From NCBI GenBank assembly GCA_947175575.1, contig CAMWNG010000002.1, positions 62,001 to 126,000 on the forward strand: a stretch of 64,000 nt of DNA, in the 5' to 3' direction. The notes below the pieces were generated by a model. That model saw nothing but the letters and a program-made list of their open reading frames with translations. It did no database searches and was not told the DNA's origin. Within the stretch, counting starts at the first letter, position 1. Each line of letters begins with the position of its first letter. A program made the translations under genes and the position numbers. The stretch comes from an uncultured Bacteroidales bacterium (GTDB lineage Bacteria > Bacteroidota > Bacteroidia > Bacteroidales > Muribaculaceae). This document shows positions 18,758 to 27,478 of this stretch, piece by piece.

Positions 18758-20433
18758 TTCTTAGATGAATTGAGTATCCCTTCGACGCGTCCGGGTGTGA
18801 GGAGCACAGCGCGGGCAGAATCGACATCGGCATCATATCGCAGGCTTCGGCGAATGAGGTCTGCTTCGGGGTAGTAACGCTGGCTTATCTCAGCGTCAAG
18901 CAGCCTTAAAATATCCGTGCGATTGAATTCGAGGTCGTTGTCTATATTGTGTTGCAGGAGTTCGCCGAGGCGGTCGAGCAGGGCGGTGACGGAGTCGGAT
19001 TCCATACCTTCAGCCCGGGAGGCTTCACGAAGATATTTGATACCGCGCTCGGTCATTTTGTCATATATGAGGTTTTTGGGCTTTACGAAAGTCTTGAAAT
19101 CGTTGAACACCGAGTCGGTAACTTCCCAAGCATCCGCATCTGCGATCGAAGGATTTGTCTGGCGGAAACGGTTGGCATAGTCATACACCACGTTCTGCTC
19201 CTCAAGGGCATATTCGAGCATTGAGAAAGTGGTGTCGGAGACAGTGACGTCGGGAGTGATACCTCCACCGTCGCGCACTTCGCGCCCTTTAGATGTGGCG
19301 AACACGTTCGTGAGGCTGTCCGGTGTGCGTGTCGGGCGTCCGTCAGCATCGCGGTGCGAATAATCAAGTGCCTGGATCAAACGTCCCGAGGGGATGTAAT
19401 AGCGTGCCATGGTAAGTTTCAGCAGGGCGCCGTCGGGCAGCTGACGCGATGTCTGTACCAATCCTTTTCCGAAAGAGCGTTCGCCTACGATAACCGCGCG
19501 ATCAAGGTCCTGAAGACTGCCGGCTACAATTTCGGATGCCGAGGCTGTGTTACGGTTGGTGAGAATAACCAATGGAAGATCAGGTGCTATGGGTTTGGCG
19601 GCAGTGCGGTAGACCTTCAGAACACGTCCGTCCGTACCACGGGTGCGCACCACTTCCGTACCTTTCGGCACGAAGAGTCCCGCGATATCCACAGCACCGT
19701 CGATTACCCCGCCGCCGTTGTTGCGCAGGTCGAGCACAAGTCCGCGAAGATCCGGATTCTTCATCATGTCGAGCACTGCGTCGCGCACCAGATTCGCACT
19801 GTTTTCATTAAAAGTTTTCAGACATATATACCCCATTCCGGTGGAGTCGACACCATAGTAGGGGAGGGGATTCTGATGGATTGTGCGACGCACCACATCA
19901 ATGTGTTTAATGGAGTCGGGGTCAAACGGGCGACGGATCTCAACATGAACCGTTGTGCCGGGAGTGCCTCGCAGGTTGCGGCTAACTTCGTCGGTGCCTT
20001 TCATGGATGACACATCCTTGCCGTCTATCTTAAGGATTATGTCGCCGTGTCGCAGGCCTGACTGCCATGCAGGCTCCCCGAAGACGGGTTGGTATATGAT
20101 CGCTCCACCCTCCCGACGCTGCTGAATTACGGCACCGATACCACCATATTGCCCGGTGGAAATGGACGTAAGGGCCTCCCGGTTATTAGCGGGGTAGTAT
20201 TCGGTGTAAGGGTCGACCCGGCTGAGCATCGCGTCGATAGCGAATTCTATTAGTTCCTCCGAGTCGAGAGTATCCACATATCCGCTATGGAGTTCCTTTA
20301 CTACAGAGTTAAATAAATTTAAATTGCGGAGAATCTCTGTCTTATTGTACTTGGCCGCAGATGCACAGATTAATAATCCGGCCGCACAAATCGCGAGAAC
20401 CGTATATAAAAGTTTTTTCATGTTGTTGAACAT
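18754..20433 (-). CDS. S41 family C-terminal processing peptidase (CtpA type)
   Basis: About 559 residues, periplasmic serine protease. An N-terminal hydrophobic segment (LLYTVLAICAAGLLICAS) serves as signal peptide or anchor. A PDZ domain lies at ~90-175 (GIGAVIQQ, GDIILKIDGKDV). The catalytic Ser is in TASASEI (~299-301) and the Lys in SFGKGLVQ (~324), the Ser-Lys dyad of tail-specific proteases. The C-terminal ~150 residues are an extra helical extension common in Bacteroidota CtpA. The ATG at 20433 is preferred over a TTG one codon upstream; a second ATG at 20421 is also possible. Its stop overlaps mfd by four bases. Confidence 0.92.
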   Translation of the reverse strand: MFNNMKKLLYTVLAICAAGLLICASAAKYNKTEILRNLNLFNSVVKELHSGYVDTLDSEELIEFAIDAMLSRVDPYTEYYPANNREALTSISTGQYGGIGAVIQQRREGGAIIYQPVFGEPAWQSGLRHGDIILKIDGKDVSSMKGTDEVSRNLRGTPGTTVHVEIRRPFDPDSIKHIDVVRRTIHQNPLPYYGVDSTGMGYICLKTFNENSANLVRDAVLDMMKNPDLRGLVLDLRNNGGGVIDGAVDIAGLFVPKGTEVVRTRGTDGRVLKVYRTAAKPIAPDLPLVILTNRNTASASEIVAGSLQDLDRAVIVGERSFGKGLVQTSRQLPDGALLKLTMARYYIPSGRLIQALDYSHRDADGRPTRTPDSLTNVFATSKGREVRDGGGITPDVTVSDTTFSMLEYALEEQNVVYDYANRFRQTNPSIADADAWEVTDSVFNDFKTFVKPKNLIYDKMTERGIKYLREASRAEGMESDSVTALLDRLGELLQHNIDNDLEFNRTDILRLLDAEISQRYYPEADLIRRSLRYDADVDSARAVLLTPGRVEGILNSSKK

Positions 20434-20498
20434 CAAATGATTATAGGCCTCGGCCGAAGATTTTACGACCGAAGCTCAACTCGTTTTATAATATGATA

Positions 20499-20528
20499 CA
20501 AAAGTAATGAAAAAATCCGAAACGGCAA
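20499..20528 (-). promoter_or_regulatory. predicted promoter of ctp-mfd-esterase operon
   Basis: On the minus strand a TACTTTTG -7 box (20499-20506) lies 19 bases downstream of a TTG -33 box (20526-20528), in the short gap after birA. Confidence 0.6.
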
Positions 20529-20534
20529 CTCGCC

Positions 20535-21239
20535 TCACAGCAATGCGGCCACTTCCTTGAACCAATAAGTGCGGTCGCCGAGCACGATGCGGCCGTCAGG
20601 CAAGATATCGGTGACAGCTGCATTGAAAATCTCTCCGGTCGCTGTGTCACGCCAAGGGTGAACGCCCGTTCCGCGCCACAGAAGCGAACGATACTCAGAG
20701 TCGAGTTCAGGACGGTGCATCATCGCCACGCTTGACAAAATCTCACGGCATACGGCATCAAGCACTTCGTCGAGGTCGAACTCGCGGCCTGTAGCGCTGC
20801 GGAGCGAAACAGGGTTAGGCGCATCGGACAAAAATTCAGTCTGATTCACATTTATACCGATACCCACCACAGACCGACTCACATATTCGCCGCGAAGAGA
20901 ATTCTCGATAAGTATCCCGCACAGTTTCATGTCCCCGACATATACGTCGTTCGGCCATTTGAGCGACACAGGGCATCCCGTAAATTCCGACAGTGCGTGC
21001 ACAATGCCGACCGAAACAGCCATAGACATCCGCCAGGCGTCCCTTGCGAGCAGGTCGGGTGGCATGAGCAGCATCGAGAACGTGAGATTCATCCCCGGAG
21101 CGCTTTCCCACGAATTGCCCCTCTGTCCCCGGCCGGCTGTCTGACTATAAGTGATCACGACATCGCCGTGCCTGAGGTCGCCTTCCATGCGCGCCATCTG
21201 AGAGCTTGTGGAGTCGAGCGAATTGAAGCGGTAAATCAT
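20535..21239 (-). CDS. birA: biotin--[acetyl-CoA-carboxylase] ligase (no HTH domain)
   Basis: 234 residues. It activates biotin with ATP and transfers it to the biotin carboxyl carrier protein lysine. The catalytic domain motifs are present: TAGRGQRGNSWES (the GRGRxGxxW biotinyl-AMP loop, ~34-46), VSLKWPNDVYV (~91-101) with the conserved Lys, and CGILIE. It lacks the N-terminal winged helix of E. coli BirA, so it is the monofunctional class I form and should not be a repressor. Its start overlaps the tsaE stop by four bases. Confidence 0.93.
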   Translation of the reverse strand: MIYRFNSLDSTSSQMARMEGDLRHGDVVITYSQTAGRGQRGNSWESAPGMNLTFSMLLMPPDLLARDAWRMSMAVSVGIVHALSEFTGCPVSLKWPNDVYVGDMKLCGILIENSLRGEYVSRSVVGIGINVNQTEFLSDAPNPVSLRSATGREFDLDEVLDAVCREILSSVAMMHRPELDSEYRSLLWRGTGVHPWRDTATGEIFNAAVTDILPDGRIVLGDRTYWFKEVAALL

Positions 21240-21673
21240 TCGGGAAGGGTGACGGTAAGAGTGCGTGAATTATCGTCGTTCAAACGTACATCGACAGCGA
21301 CGGTGTCATCCGGAAGGATATCGGCTACCACACCGGGCCATTCCACCAGGCATAGCGCACCCGAATCAAGATAATCCTCGAAACCTATGTCCATCGCTTC
21401 TTCAAGCGATTCAAGACGGTAGAGGTCGAAATGATATATGAGCTCGGCTGTGGTGTCGGAGCGATATTCGTTTACGATTGCGAATGATGGTGAGTTCGCT
21501 TCTTCGGGATCGACTCCGAGCGCTGCGGAAAGAGCTGAGATGAATGTGGTTTTCCCGGCTCCCATGTCGCCGTTGAAGGTGAAAACGGTGTAATCCCCCA
21601 TCATCGACATGAATTTCCGTGCCGCTTCGGGAAGTGCTTCAAGCGAAGGTATATGTATTGTTTCCTGTCTCAT
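21236..21673 (-). CDS. tsaE: tRNA threonylcarbamoyladenosine biosynthesis ATPase TsaE
   Basis: 145 residues, typical length. TsaE drives the TsaBDE complex that forms t6A37 on ANN-decoding tRNAs. The P-loop GDMGAGKTTF (~35-44) is clear, followed by the family motifs SPSFAIVNEY (~61-70), IYHFDLYRL (~79-87) and LVEWP (~112-116). It follows porX by 17 bases and overlaps birA, so it sits in a compact minus-strand housekeeping run. Confidence 0.95.
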   Translation of the reverse strand: MRQETIHIPSLEALPEAARKFMSMMGDYTVFTFNGDMGAGKTTFISALSAALGVDPEEANSPSFAIVNEYRSDTTAELIYHFDLYRLESLEEAMDIGFEDYLDSGALCLVEWPGVVADILPDDTVAVDVRLNDDNSRTLTVTLPE

Positions 21674-21690
21674 AATCTTTTAACGGTTAC

Positions 21691-23250
21691 TTATTTGGCT
21701 GAAAGCGTGATAAGAGGGACGAGCATTTCTTCCATCGAGATGCCTCCGTGCTGGAAGGTGCCGTCGTAATACTGCACGTAATGATTGTAATTGTTTGGAT
21801 AAGCGAAAAAGTCGCTGCCGCCGGCGAAAATGTATGTGCTGGAAACATTCGGAGAGGGTAACCCGAACGCTTCGGGACGCTTGATCTCATACACCTGTCT
21901 GGAGTTGTAGGAAAGATTCTTTCCCACCTTGTAGCGCAGATTGGTGTTGGTGTTCTTGTCGCCCACGACCTTGACGGGATTATCGACACGGATGGTGCCG
22001 TGGTCGGTGGTCAGCACAATACGGGCTCCCGTGTCGGCTATACGGCGGAAAAGTTCGAGGGTGGACGAATGGCGGAACCACGACTCTGTTAGCGAGCGAT
22101 AGGCCGCATTGGTTGAGGCGAGTTCGCGTATCATCTTTGACTCCGTGCGGGCATGCGAAAGCATGTCTATGAAGTTCAGGACAATGACATTGAGATCGTT
22201 GTCACGCAGCGAATTGAAGTCGCGGAGGAGCCGTTCGCCGGCTACGGAATCGTTTATCTTGTGGTAGGAAAAACGGTATTTCTTTCGGTAGCGTTCGATT
22301 TGAGTGGCTATCAGTGGAGCTTCGTTGAGATTCTTGCCCTCTTCGGAGTCTTCATCGACCCAAAGCTGCGGAAACATCTTGGAGATCTGCAGGGGCATGA
22401 GACCCGAGAAGATGGCGTTGCGGGCATATTGGGTGGCAGTGGGCAGAATAGCCGTGTAAATTTCCTCCTCTACATTGAACTGGTCAGTAAGAAGCGGGCG
22501 AATTGTGCGCCACTGGTCGAGGCGGAAATTGTCAATCAATATGAAGAATACTTTCTCGCCGCGATCGAGCATCGGGAAGACACGGTCCGGGAAAATCCTC
22601 GGACTCATAAGCGGTACGGTACCGTCCGGAGCTCCGGGCATCCAGTGTTCATAATTGCGACGCACCCATTTGAAGAATTCCGAATTTGCCTCGGTTTTCT
22701 GCTGCAATAACATCTCGTCGAGATTGGTGTCCGTATCGGCGAGTTCCATTTCGCGGTGTACGAGTTTGGAGTATAGGCTGTACCAGTCGTCGATGGTCGA
22801 TGCAGTGTTGATCATATCGGCGAGCTGGATAAATTCGCGGCGATAGTCGCGTGTGGCCTGTTCGGCCACGAGCGAGCCGCTATGGAGCAGACGTTTGAGC
22901 GACAGAAGGATCTGGTTAGGATTAACGGGCTTGATCAGATAGTCGGCGATCTTGTTACCGATGGCCTGATTCATGATGTTCTCTTCCTCACTCTTGGTTA
23001 TCATTATGACCGGCACGTGGGGCAGGCGCTCCTTGACGCGCGAAAGAGTCTCCAGACCACTTAGGCCGGGCATGTTTTCGTCAAGTATGATGAGATCGAA
23101 ATTCTGTCGTTCGATGAGGTCGAGGGCGTCATGGCCGTCAGCTGCAGTAGTTACTTCATAACCACGGGAGCGCAGGAACATGATGTGGGGCTTGAGAAGA
23201 TCGATTTCATCATCGGCCCATAGTATCTGAGGGGTGTTGTTGGCTGGCAT
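21691..23250 (-). CDS. porX: PorX: response regulator with PglZ (alkaline phosphatase-like) output domain
   Basis: 519 residues. The receiver domain (~1-125) has the acidic pair Asp13-Asp14, phosphoacceptor Asp57 (LIILDENMPG) and conserved Lys near 87 (ITKSEEE). The rest is a PglZ-type alkaline-phosphatase-superfamily domain with metal-ligand candidates (LIDNFRLDQW, LNFIDMLSH, TTDHGTIRV). This architecture is that of PorX, which controls the type IX secretion system and was described as a zinc-dependent phosphodiesterase. porW lies 12 bases upstream in the same orientation, a direct link to T9SS function. Confidence 0.93.
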   Translation of the reverse strand: MPANNTPQILWADDEIDLLKPHIMFLRSRGYEVTTAADGHDALDLIERQNFDLIILDENMPGLSGLETLSRVKERLPHVPVIMITKSEEENIMNQAIGNKIADYLIKPVNPNQILLSLKRLLHSGSLVAEQATRDYRREFIQLADMINTASTIDDWYSLYSKLVHREMELADTDTNLDEMLLQQKTEANSEFFKWVRRNYEHWMPGAPDGTVPLMSPRIFPDRVFPMLDRGEKVFFILIDNFRLDQWRTIRPLLTDQFNVEEEIYTAILPTATQYARNAIFSGLMPLQISKMFPQLWVDEDSEEGKNLNEAPLIATQIERYRKKYRFSYHKINDSVAGERLLRDFNSLRDNDLNVIVLNFIDMLSHARTESKMIRELASTNAAYRSLTESWFRHSSTLELFRRIADTGARIVLTTDHGTIRVDNPVKVVGDKNTNTNLRYKVGKNLSYNSRQVYEIKRPEAFGLPSPNVSSTYIFAGGSDFFAYPNNYNHYVQYYDGTFQHGGISMEEMLVPLITLSAK

Positions 23251-23262
23251 AGCGAAATATTT

Positions 23263-26200
23263 TCAATCGAAAAGCGGATCATCTCCTTCGCTGCCCGGAG
23301 CATAAGCGGGCAATCGGGAGGGTAAGGTGGATGGAACGGGCACGGGAACGATGACTGTCGGTTCGGGTTTGGCCGCAGTTTTTTCAGCAGCCCGCACCGG
23401 TTCGGGAGAGACCGTGGGGGTCGGAACTTCAGGCGTTTCAGATTTCACAGGGATATCCTGAGAGGTATTATCCACGGACTCGCCGGGCGCAACTGAAAAT
23501 TCAACAGTTTCAACGGTTTCAATATCTTCCGCAGGGTCGGATTCAACTTCCGTTTCGATGACGGTAACCTGATCGACGGACTCAGCCCGGGTTGCTGAGG
23601 CCTCCGTTTCCTCCGCATTTTCAGGCAGGTCAGCCTCGGCAGCCTCTTCGGGCTCTTCCGGTTCTCCGGGGGCTATGGTCTCCTCACCCCACCAGAGATC
23701 ATGGAGATCCGTTGCTGACTGTTGTAGGAAATTGAAGTATTCATCGAACGAACGGTGCTCGTCCATCAGTATCTTGAAGTTTTTGTCGGAAATTATTACC
23801 GGGCGTACTCCGCGCGGCAGTTTGAAATCGGGCGAGTCAAGCAGCGTGCGGTGATAGTAGTTCAGTTCATCGAGATTTTCGAAGTCGCGTATCACGATCA
23901 TTCCGAGACGACCGAAATTGATGGGTTCGAGATCGAAATCCTTCACCTGGAACGATCTGAAATTGTGTCGCGCCAGTTCGTACAACAACGCATTGACAGG
24001 CACTTCCGCCGCATCGAAGGTCATTACAAGCAGCTGACGGTCGTCAGGCGACAGGGTGAACGCTGCCTCGCCTTCGGCTACAGCCGTGGAGTCATTGCCA
24101 AGACGCATGTCCCAGATCATACCGCGAAGATTGCCTCCTTCGCCGGTTCCGGCCATCAGTTCGCGACCTTGTGCCATACCTTTCAGCCATGCGGACGCTA
24201 TGGGGGTGATGTCTGTGTCAGGATATCGTTCGAGTAACGATTTCAGGGTTTCGTTGAATTTTTCGGGCTGACGTTCGGTGACATAGGCGAGCGCGTCGAG
24301 GAACATGAATTTCGGCATTATCTTGCTCAGGGGGAAGTCGCGCTGCATCTCTTCATAGTTGGCGTGTACCCGGCTGTTGCGGTTGTTGATGTATGCGTCG
24401 TAGGTGTCGTCATACAATTCCTGCTGCCGCTGATCCATCCTCCGCAGATTCTCCAGATAGTTTGGATCCTTCATCGCAATACCGTATGGCGAATCCGGGA
24501 ATTCCTCAAGAATCAGTCGACGGTAGTGTTCGGCGAGAGTGAGGTCATTCATGCGCGCGTACATCAAATATAGATTGTAATAGACCTCCAGACGGTAGAC
24601 ATTGTCAGGGTAGTCTTTGAGCAGACGGTCGAATTCGGCACGTGCGGCAGGGAAATCCTCGAGTTTGTCCTTGAGGATCACGCCCATGTTGTAGAGACCC
24701 TCCTGGATGATTTCGTGAGCGGTGTTTTTCTGTTCCTCGGTCTCGGGGATTTGTGCGAGGTAATATTCCGGAAAGTGCGGGTCGGTGGCGTGTTCTGCTT
24801 CCTCCGACGGCTTTTCGGCTACAGAATCAGTCGATTCGGTCTCCTGCTCTTCCGAGTCCGAAGGTGAGGCCCAGTCGTCAGTGTTGAATTGACTCTTGTT
24901 GCGACGTCTCCAGTTGTCCTCGAGCTTACGCGCACCCCAGCGGCGCTGGAATTCCGCTTTACCGGCGTTTTTGGTCGCAGTGTTGTAAAAATACCAGGAA
25001 TTGTCAGAGTTGATAGTGAACGAGTTGGTATTGTTGTCCTGAAGCTGATTGCCCTGCGCGGCGGCGTTGGCAAGGAATTCCTCGCGTGCGGCGGCTTCCG
25101 CTTCCTCTTTTTCCTTTTTCTTGAGGTCTTCGATTATTTTTTCGATCACCTTCATGCGTTGCTCGGGCGACATGGCAGCCAGACGCAAAAGCGAGTCCTG
25201 AAGGTTTACGTTCTGGGCGTATGTCGCCAGTTCGTCGAGCACATCGCTTCTGAGCTGCAATTTTTTGATGTCCGGATAGTCTTTGGGAAGAAGCGGCACG
25301 GCCTCCGCGTAGCATGGCTGGGCTTTTTCGTACTCGCGCCGGTCGAAATAAAGTCCTCCGAGGGTGAGTTGCGAAATAGCTTTTTCGATGCCGTTGCGGG
25401 TGGATTTCTCTGCCGCGAGCACATAATTCTCTATAGCGCGGGTAGTGTCACGCCGGCTAAGATAAAGATTGCCGATGGCATAATATATCTGGTCGAGATA
25501 GTCCTTGTTGCGGTCGTATCGCACCATGCGACGGAGTGCTTTCACTTCCGGTTCGATGTCCGAACCGTCGTACACTTCGCTCTGTTTGATGCGGGCGTTG
25601 AACTTTGTGCGGTAGCTTGCCGACGGCGAGCTGCCGGCTGCCTTGAATGCGTCATAGGCCAGTTGACGCTGCCCGGTTCGTGTGTAAAGCTGTCCGAGCA
25701 GAAACCTCAGACGAGTTTTTTGCGGACCTGATGCCGCGGCAATGGCTTCCTTGAGCGGTTGGATAGCCTCGGCATACTTTTCGGAATGGATGAGATAGTC
25801 GGCCTGCGTGAAGGCGTACAGCCCGCGCAGATTCTTATCGGTGAGACTCTCGGGTTTTATACGTTTCAGAATCACCTCGGCTTCAAAAAGCCAATCCATG
25901 GACACATAGCTGCGGGCCTGCCATATCTCGGCCTCGGTGACAGTGGCCGGGAGCCACCAGAAGTGTTTCGACACATAGAAAAAGGTGGATGCAGCGCCCA
26001 GAAAGTCACCGTTGAAATACTGCCCCCGACCCATCATCAGCCATGCGTTGTGCAGGAACGGATTGTATTCCTCGCGTTTGAGCCACGCCTTCTGTGCGTC
26101 GGACAGTTTTCCACCCTTTCGGGCCGGACGTTTTTTTATGGAGCGCAATTGCACGGCTTTCTGACCTTTTTCGATGCTGCGGTCGAAATTCCCCGTTGGT

Positions 26201-26463
26201 TGCGGTGCCTGAGGGTCGTTTTTCGCTTCGACCGGATGCATGAGCACCAGGGATGTGTAGTCATCCTCATACTTTTCCTCCATGTCCTGGAGAGTCTCGA
26301 TGTAGTGGCGGTCGCCGTTATAATATATATTGTACCGCGTGATGAATGCCTGATAGTTGCGTGTGGCTGCGTTGTTCTTGCGTGTGGAGCATGACACACC
26401 TATCAGCCCGAGAATGAGGGCCGACAATAGCCAGAGGGTCGGTTTTCCGGAGGGTATGCGCAT
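23263..26463 (-). CDS. porW: PorW/SprE-type T9SS lipoprotein with TPR repeats
   Basis: 1066 residues. Signal sequence with lipobox IGVSC (Cys25), then the characteristic 'ITRYNIYYNG' segment (~41-50) of PorW/SprE proteins. Many TPR-like helices span ~140-450 and ~585-760. A charged, coiled-coil-like stretch lies at ~470-500, and the last ~140 residues are rich in Glu, Pro and Thr and probably disordered. PorW is an outer-membrane lipoprotein needed for T9SS assembly or energy coupling (PorL/PorM motor to the translocon), and SprE is its gliding-bacteria counterpart. It is directly followed by porX. Called from its N-terminal signature, TPR content, size and context. Confidence 0.85.
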   Translation of the reverse strand: MRIPSGKPTLWLLSALILGLIGVSCSTRKNNAATRNYQAFITRYNIYYNGDRHYIETLQDMEEKYEDDYTSLVLMHPVEAKNDPQAPQPTGNFDRSIEKGQKAVQLRSIKKRPARKGGKLSDAQKAWLKREEYNPFLHNAWLMMGRGQYFNGDFLGAASTFFYVSKHFWWLPATVTEAEIWQARSYVSMDWLFEAEVILKRIKPESLTDKNLRGLYAFTQADYLIHSEKYAEAIQPLKEAIAAASGPQKTRLRFLLGQLYTRTGQRQLAYDAFKAAGSSPSASYRTKFNARIKQSEVYDGSDIEPEVKALRRMVRYDRNKDYLDQIYYAIGNLYLSRRDTTRAIENYVLAAEKSTRNGIEKAISQLTLGGLYFDRREYEKAQPCYAEAVPLLPKDYPDIKKLQLRSDVLDELATYAQNVNLQDSLLRLAAMSPEQRMKVIEKIIEDLKKKEKEEAEAAAREEFLANAAAQGNQLQDNNTNSFTINSDNSWYFYNTATKNAGKAEFQRRWGARKLEDNWRRRNKSQFNTDDWASPSDSEEQETESTDSVAEKPSEEAEHATDPHFPEYYLAQIPETEEQKNTAHEIIQEGLYNMGVILKDKLEDFPAARAEFDRLLKDYPDNVYRLEVYYNLYLMYARMNDLTLAEHYRRLILEEFPDSPYGIAMKDPNYLENLRRMDQRQQELYDDTYDAYINNRNSRVHANYEEMQRDFPLSKIMPKFMFLDALAYVTERQPEKFNETLKSLLERYPDTDITPIASAWLKGMAQGRELMAGTGEGGNLRGMIWDMRLGNDSTAVAEGEAAFTLSPDDRQLLVMTFDAAEVPVNALLYELARHNFRSFQVKDFDLEPINFGRLGMIVIRDFENLDELNYYHRTLLDSPDFKLPRGVRPVIISDKNFKILMDEHRSFDEYFNFLQQSATDLHDLWWGEETIAPGEPEEPEEAAEADLPENAEETEASATRAESVDQVTVIETEVESDPAEDIETVETVEFSVAPGESVDNTSQDIPVKSETPEVPTPTVSPEPVRAAEKTAAKPEPTVIVPVPVPSTLPSRLPAYAPGSEGDDPLFD

Positions 26464-26545
26464 ATATCCAATAACGCATTCGGATGTGAAATATTGTTCA
26501 CTATTGTGTGTGCGACTCGAGCGTCGTTATTTGTTAAAATAAAAT

Positions 26546-26576
26546 TTTGTGATGTGGCGAAAAGATATTACCTTTG
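26546..26576 (+). promoter_or_regulatory. predicted promoter of nfo
   Basis: TACCTTTG -7 box (26569-26576) and TTTG -33 box (26546-26549), 19-base spacing, just upstream of the nfo start codon. Confidence 0.65.
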
Positions 26577-26597
26577 CGAGTTGATTGAATAATGCGT

Positions 26598-27443
26598 ATG
26601 AAATATATCGGTGCACATGTATCATCAGAGCCAACGCTGGCCACGGCTCCGCGTCAGGCGGCAATGCTCGGGGCCACGGCTTTCGCTCTGAATCTGGTGG
26701 ACCCGTCGAAATGGCGGTCGCCGGAACTGTCCGATACAGAGGCTGATGAATTCAAGGCCGAGTGCGCTCTCTACGGTTTCACCGCTGCCCAGATTCTGCC
26801 GCATGCAGGGTTTGTGATCAATCCTGCCTCGCCCGATGCGCGCAAACTAAAACTGTCGGAACTTGCGCTTGCCGACGAAATGCGTCGCGCGGCCCGTCTG
26901 GGACTTTCGATGGTGAATTTTCATCCCGGCGCATCATTGAAAAAAATCACTGAAGATGAGGCTATTGCGCTGATATCTCAAACGATCAACAAGGTCCTCG
27001 CCTCCACAGACGGAGTCAAGGCCGTGATAGAGAACACCGCGGGCCAAGGGAGTAATCTCGGTTACACATTCGAGCAGATAGGGCGTATGATCGAAGGAAT
27101 CGAGGACCGGTCGCGCGTAGGAGTATGCATCGACACCGCACATGCGCACGCCGCCGGCTATGACCTCTCCCATTCGGACGGTTATGATGCCATGTGGGCC
27201 GATTTCGAGAAACATATCGGGCTGAAATACCTCTCCGGCATGCACATCAACGACTCGGCCCGGGAAGCCTCGTCACGAATCGACCGTCACGCTCCGATAG
27301 GTGCAGGCACCATAGGCGAGGAGGTGTTCAGACGTCTGGTCGCAGACCCGCGCACCGACGGTATCCCATTGATTCTCGAGACTCCCGATCCGGCGCTATG
27401 GCAGGCGGAAGTCGCCGCTCTTAAAAGCTGGAGCGGAATCTGA
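26598..27443 (+). CDS. nfo: deoxyribonuclease IV (apurinic/apyrimidinic endonuclease IV)
   Basis: 281 residues from the ATG at 26598, chosen over the ATG at 26592 because family members begin MKYIGAH. It cuts DNA 5' to abasic sites in base excision repair with a trinuclear zinc centre. The ligand motifs are present: MVNFHPGAS (~102-110), VIENTAGQGSNLG (~143-155), GVCIDTAHAHAAGYD (~174-188), MHINDSA (~214-220), DRHAPIGAGTIG (~228-239) and ILETPDP (~256-262). Length and motif order are normal. The transporter gene follows 35 bases later and may be co-transcribed. Confidence 0.95.
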   Translation: MKYIGAHVSSEPTLATAPRQAAMLGATAFALNLVDPSKWRSPELSDTEADEFKAECALYGFTAAQILPHAGFVINPASPDARKLKLSELALADEMRRAARLGLSMVNFHPGASLKKITEDEAIALISQTINKVLASTDGVKAVIENTAGQGSNLGYTFEQIGRMIEGIEDRSRVGVCIDTAHAHAAGYDLSHSDGYDAMWADFEKHIGLKYLSGMHINDSAREASSRIDRHAPIGAGTIGEEVFRRLVADPRTDGIPLILETPDPALWQAEVAALKSWSGI

Positions 27444-27478
27444 AAAACGAATTAAATCAAAAAACAAATTAATACCTG

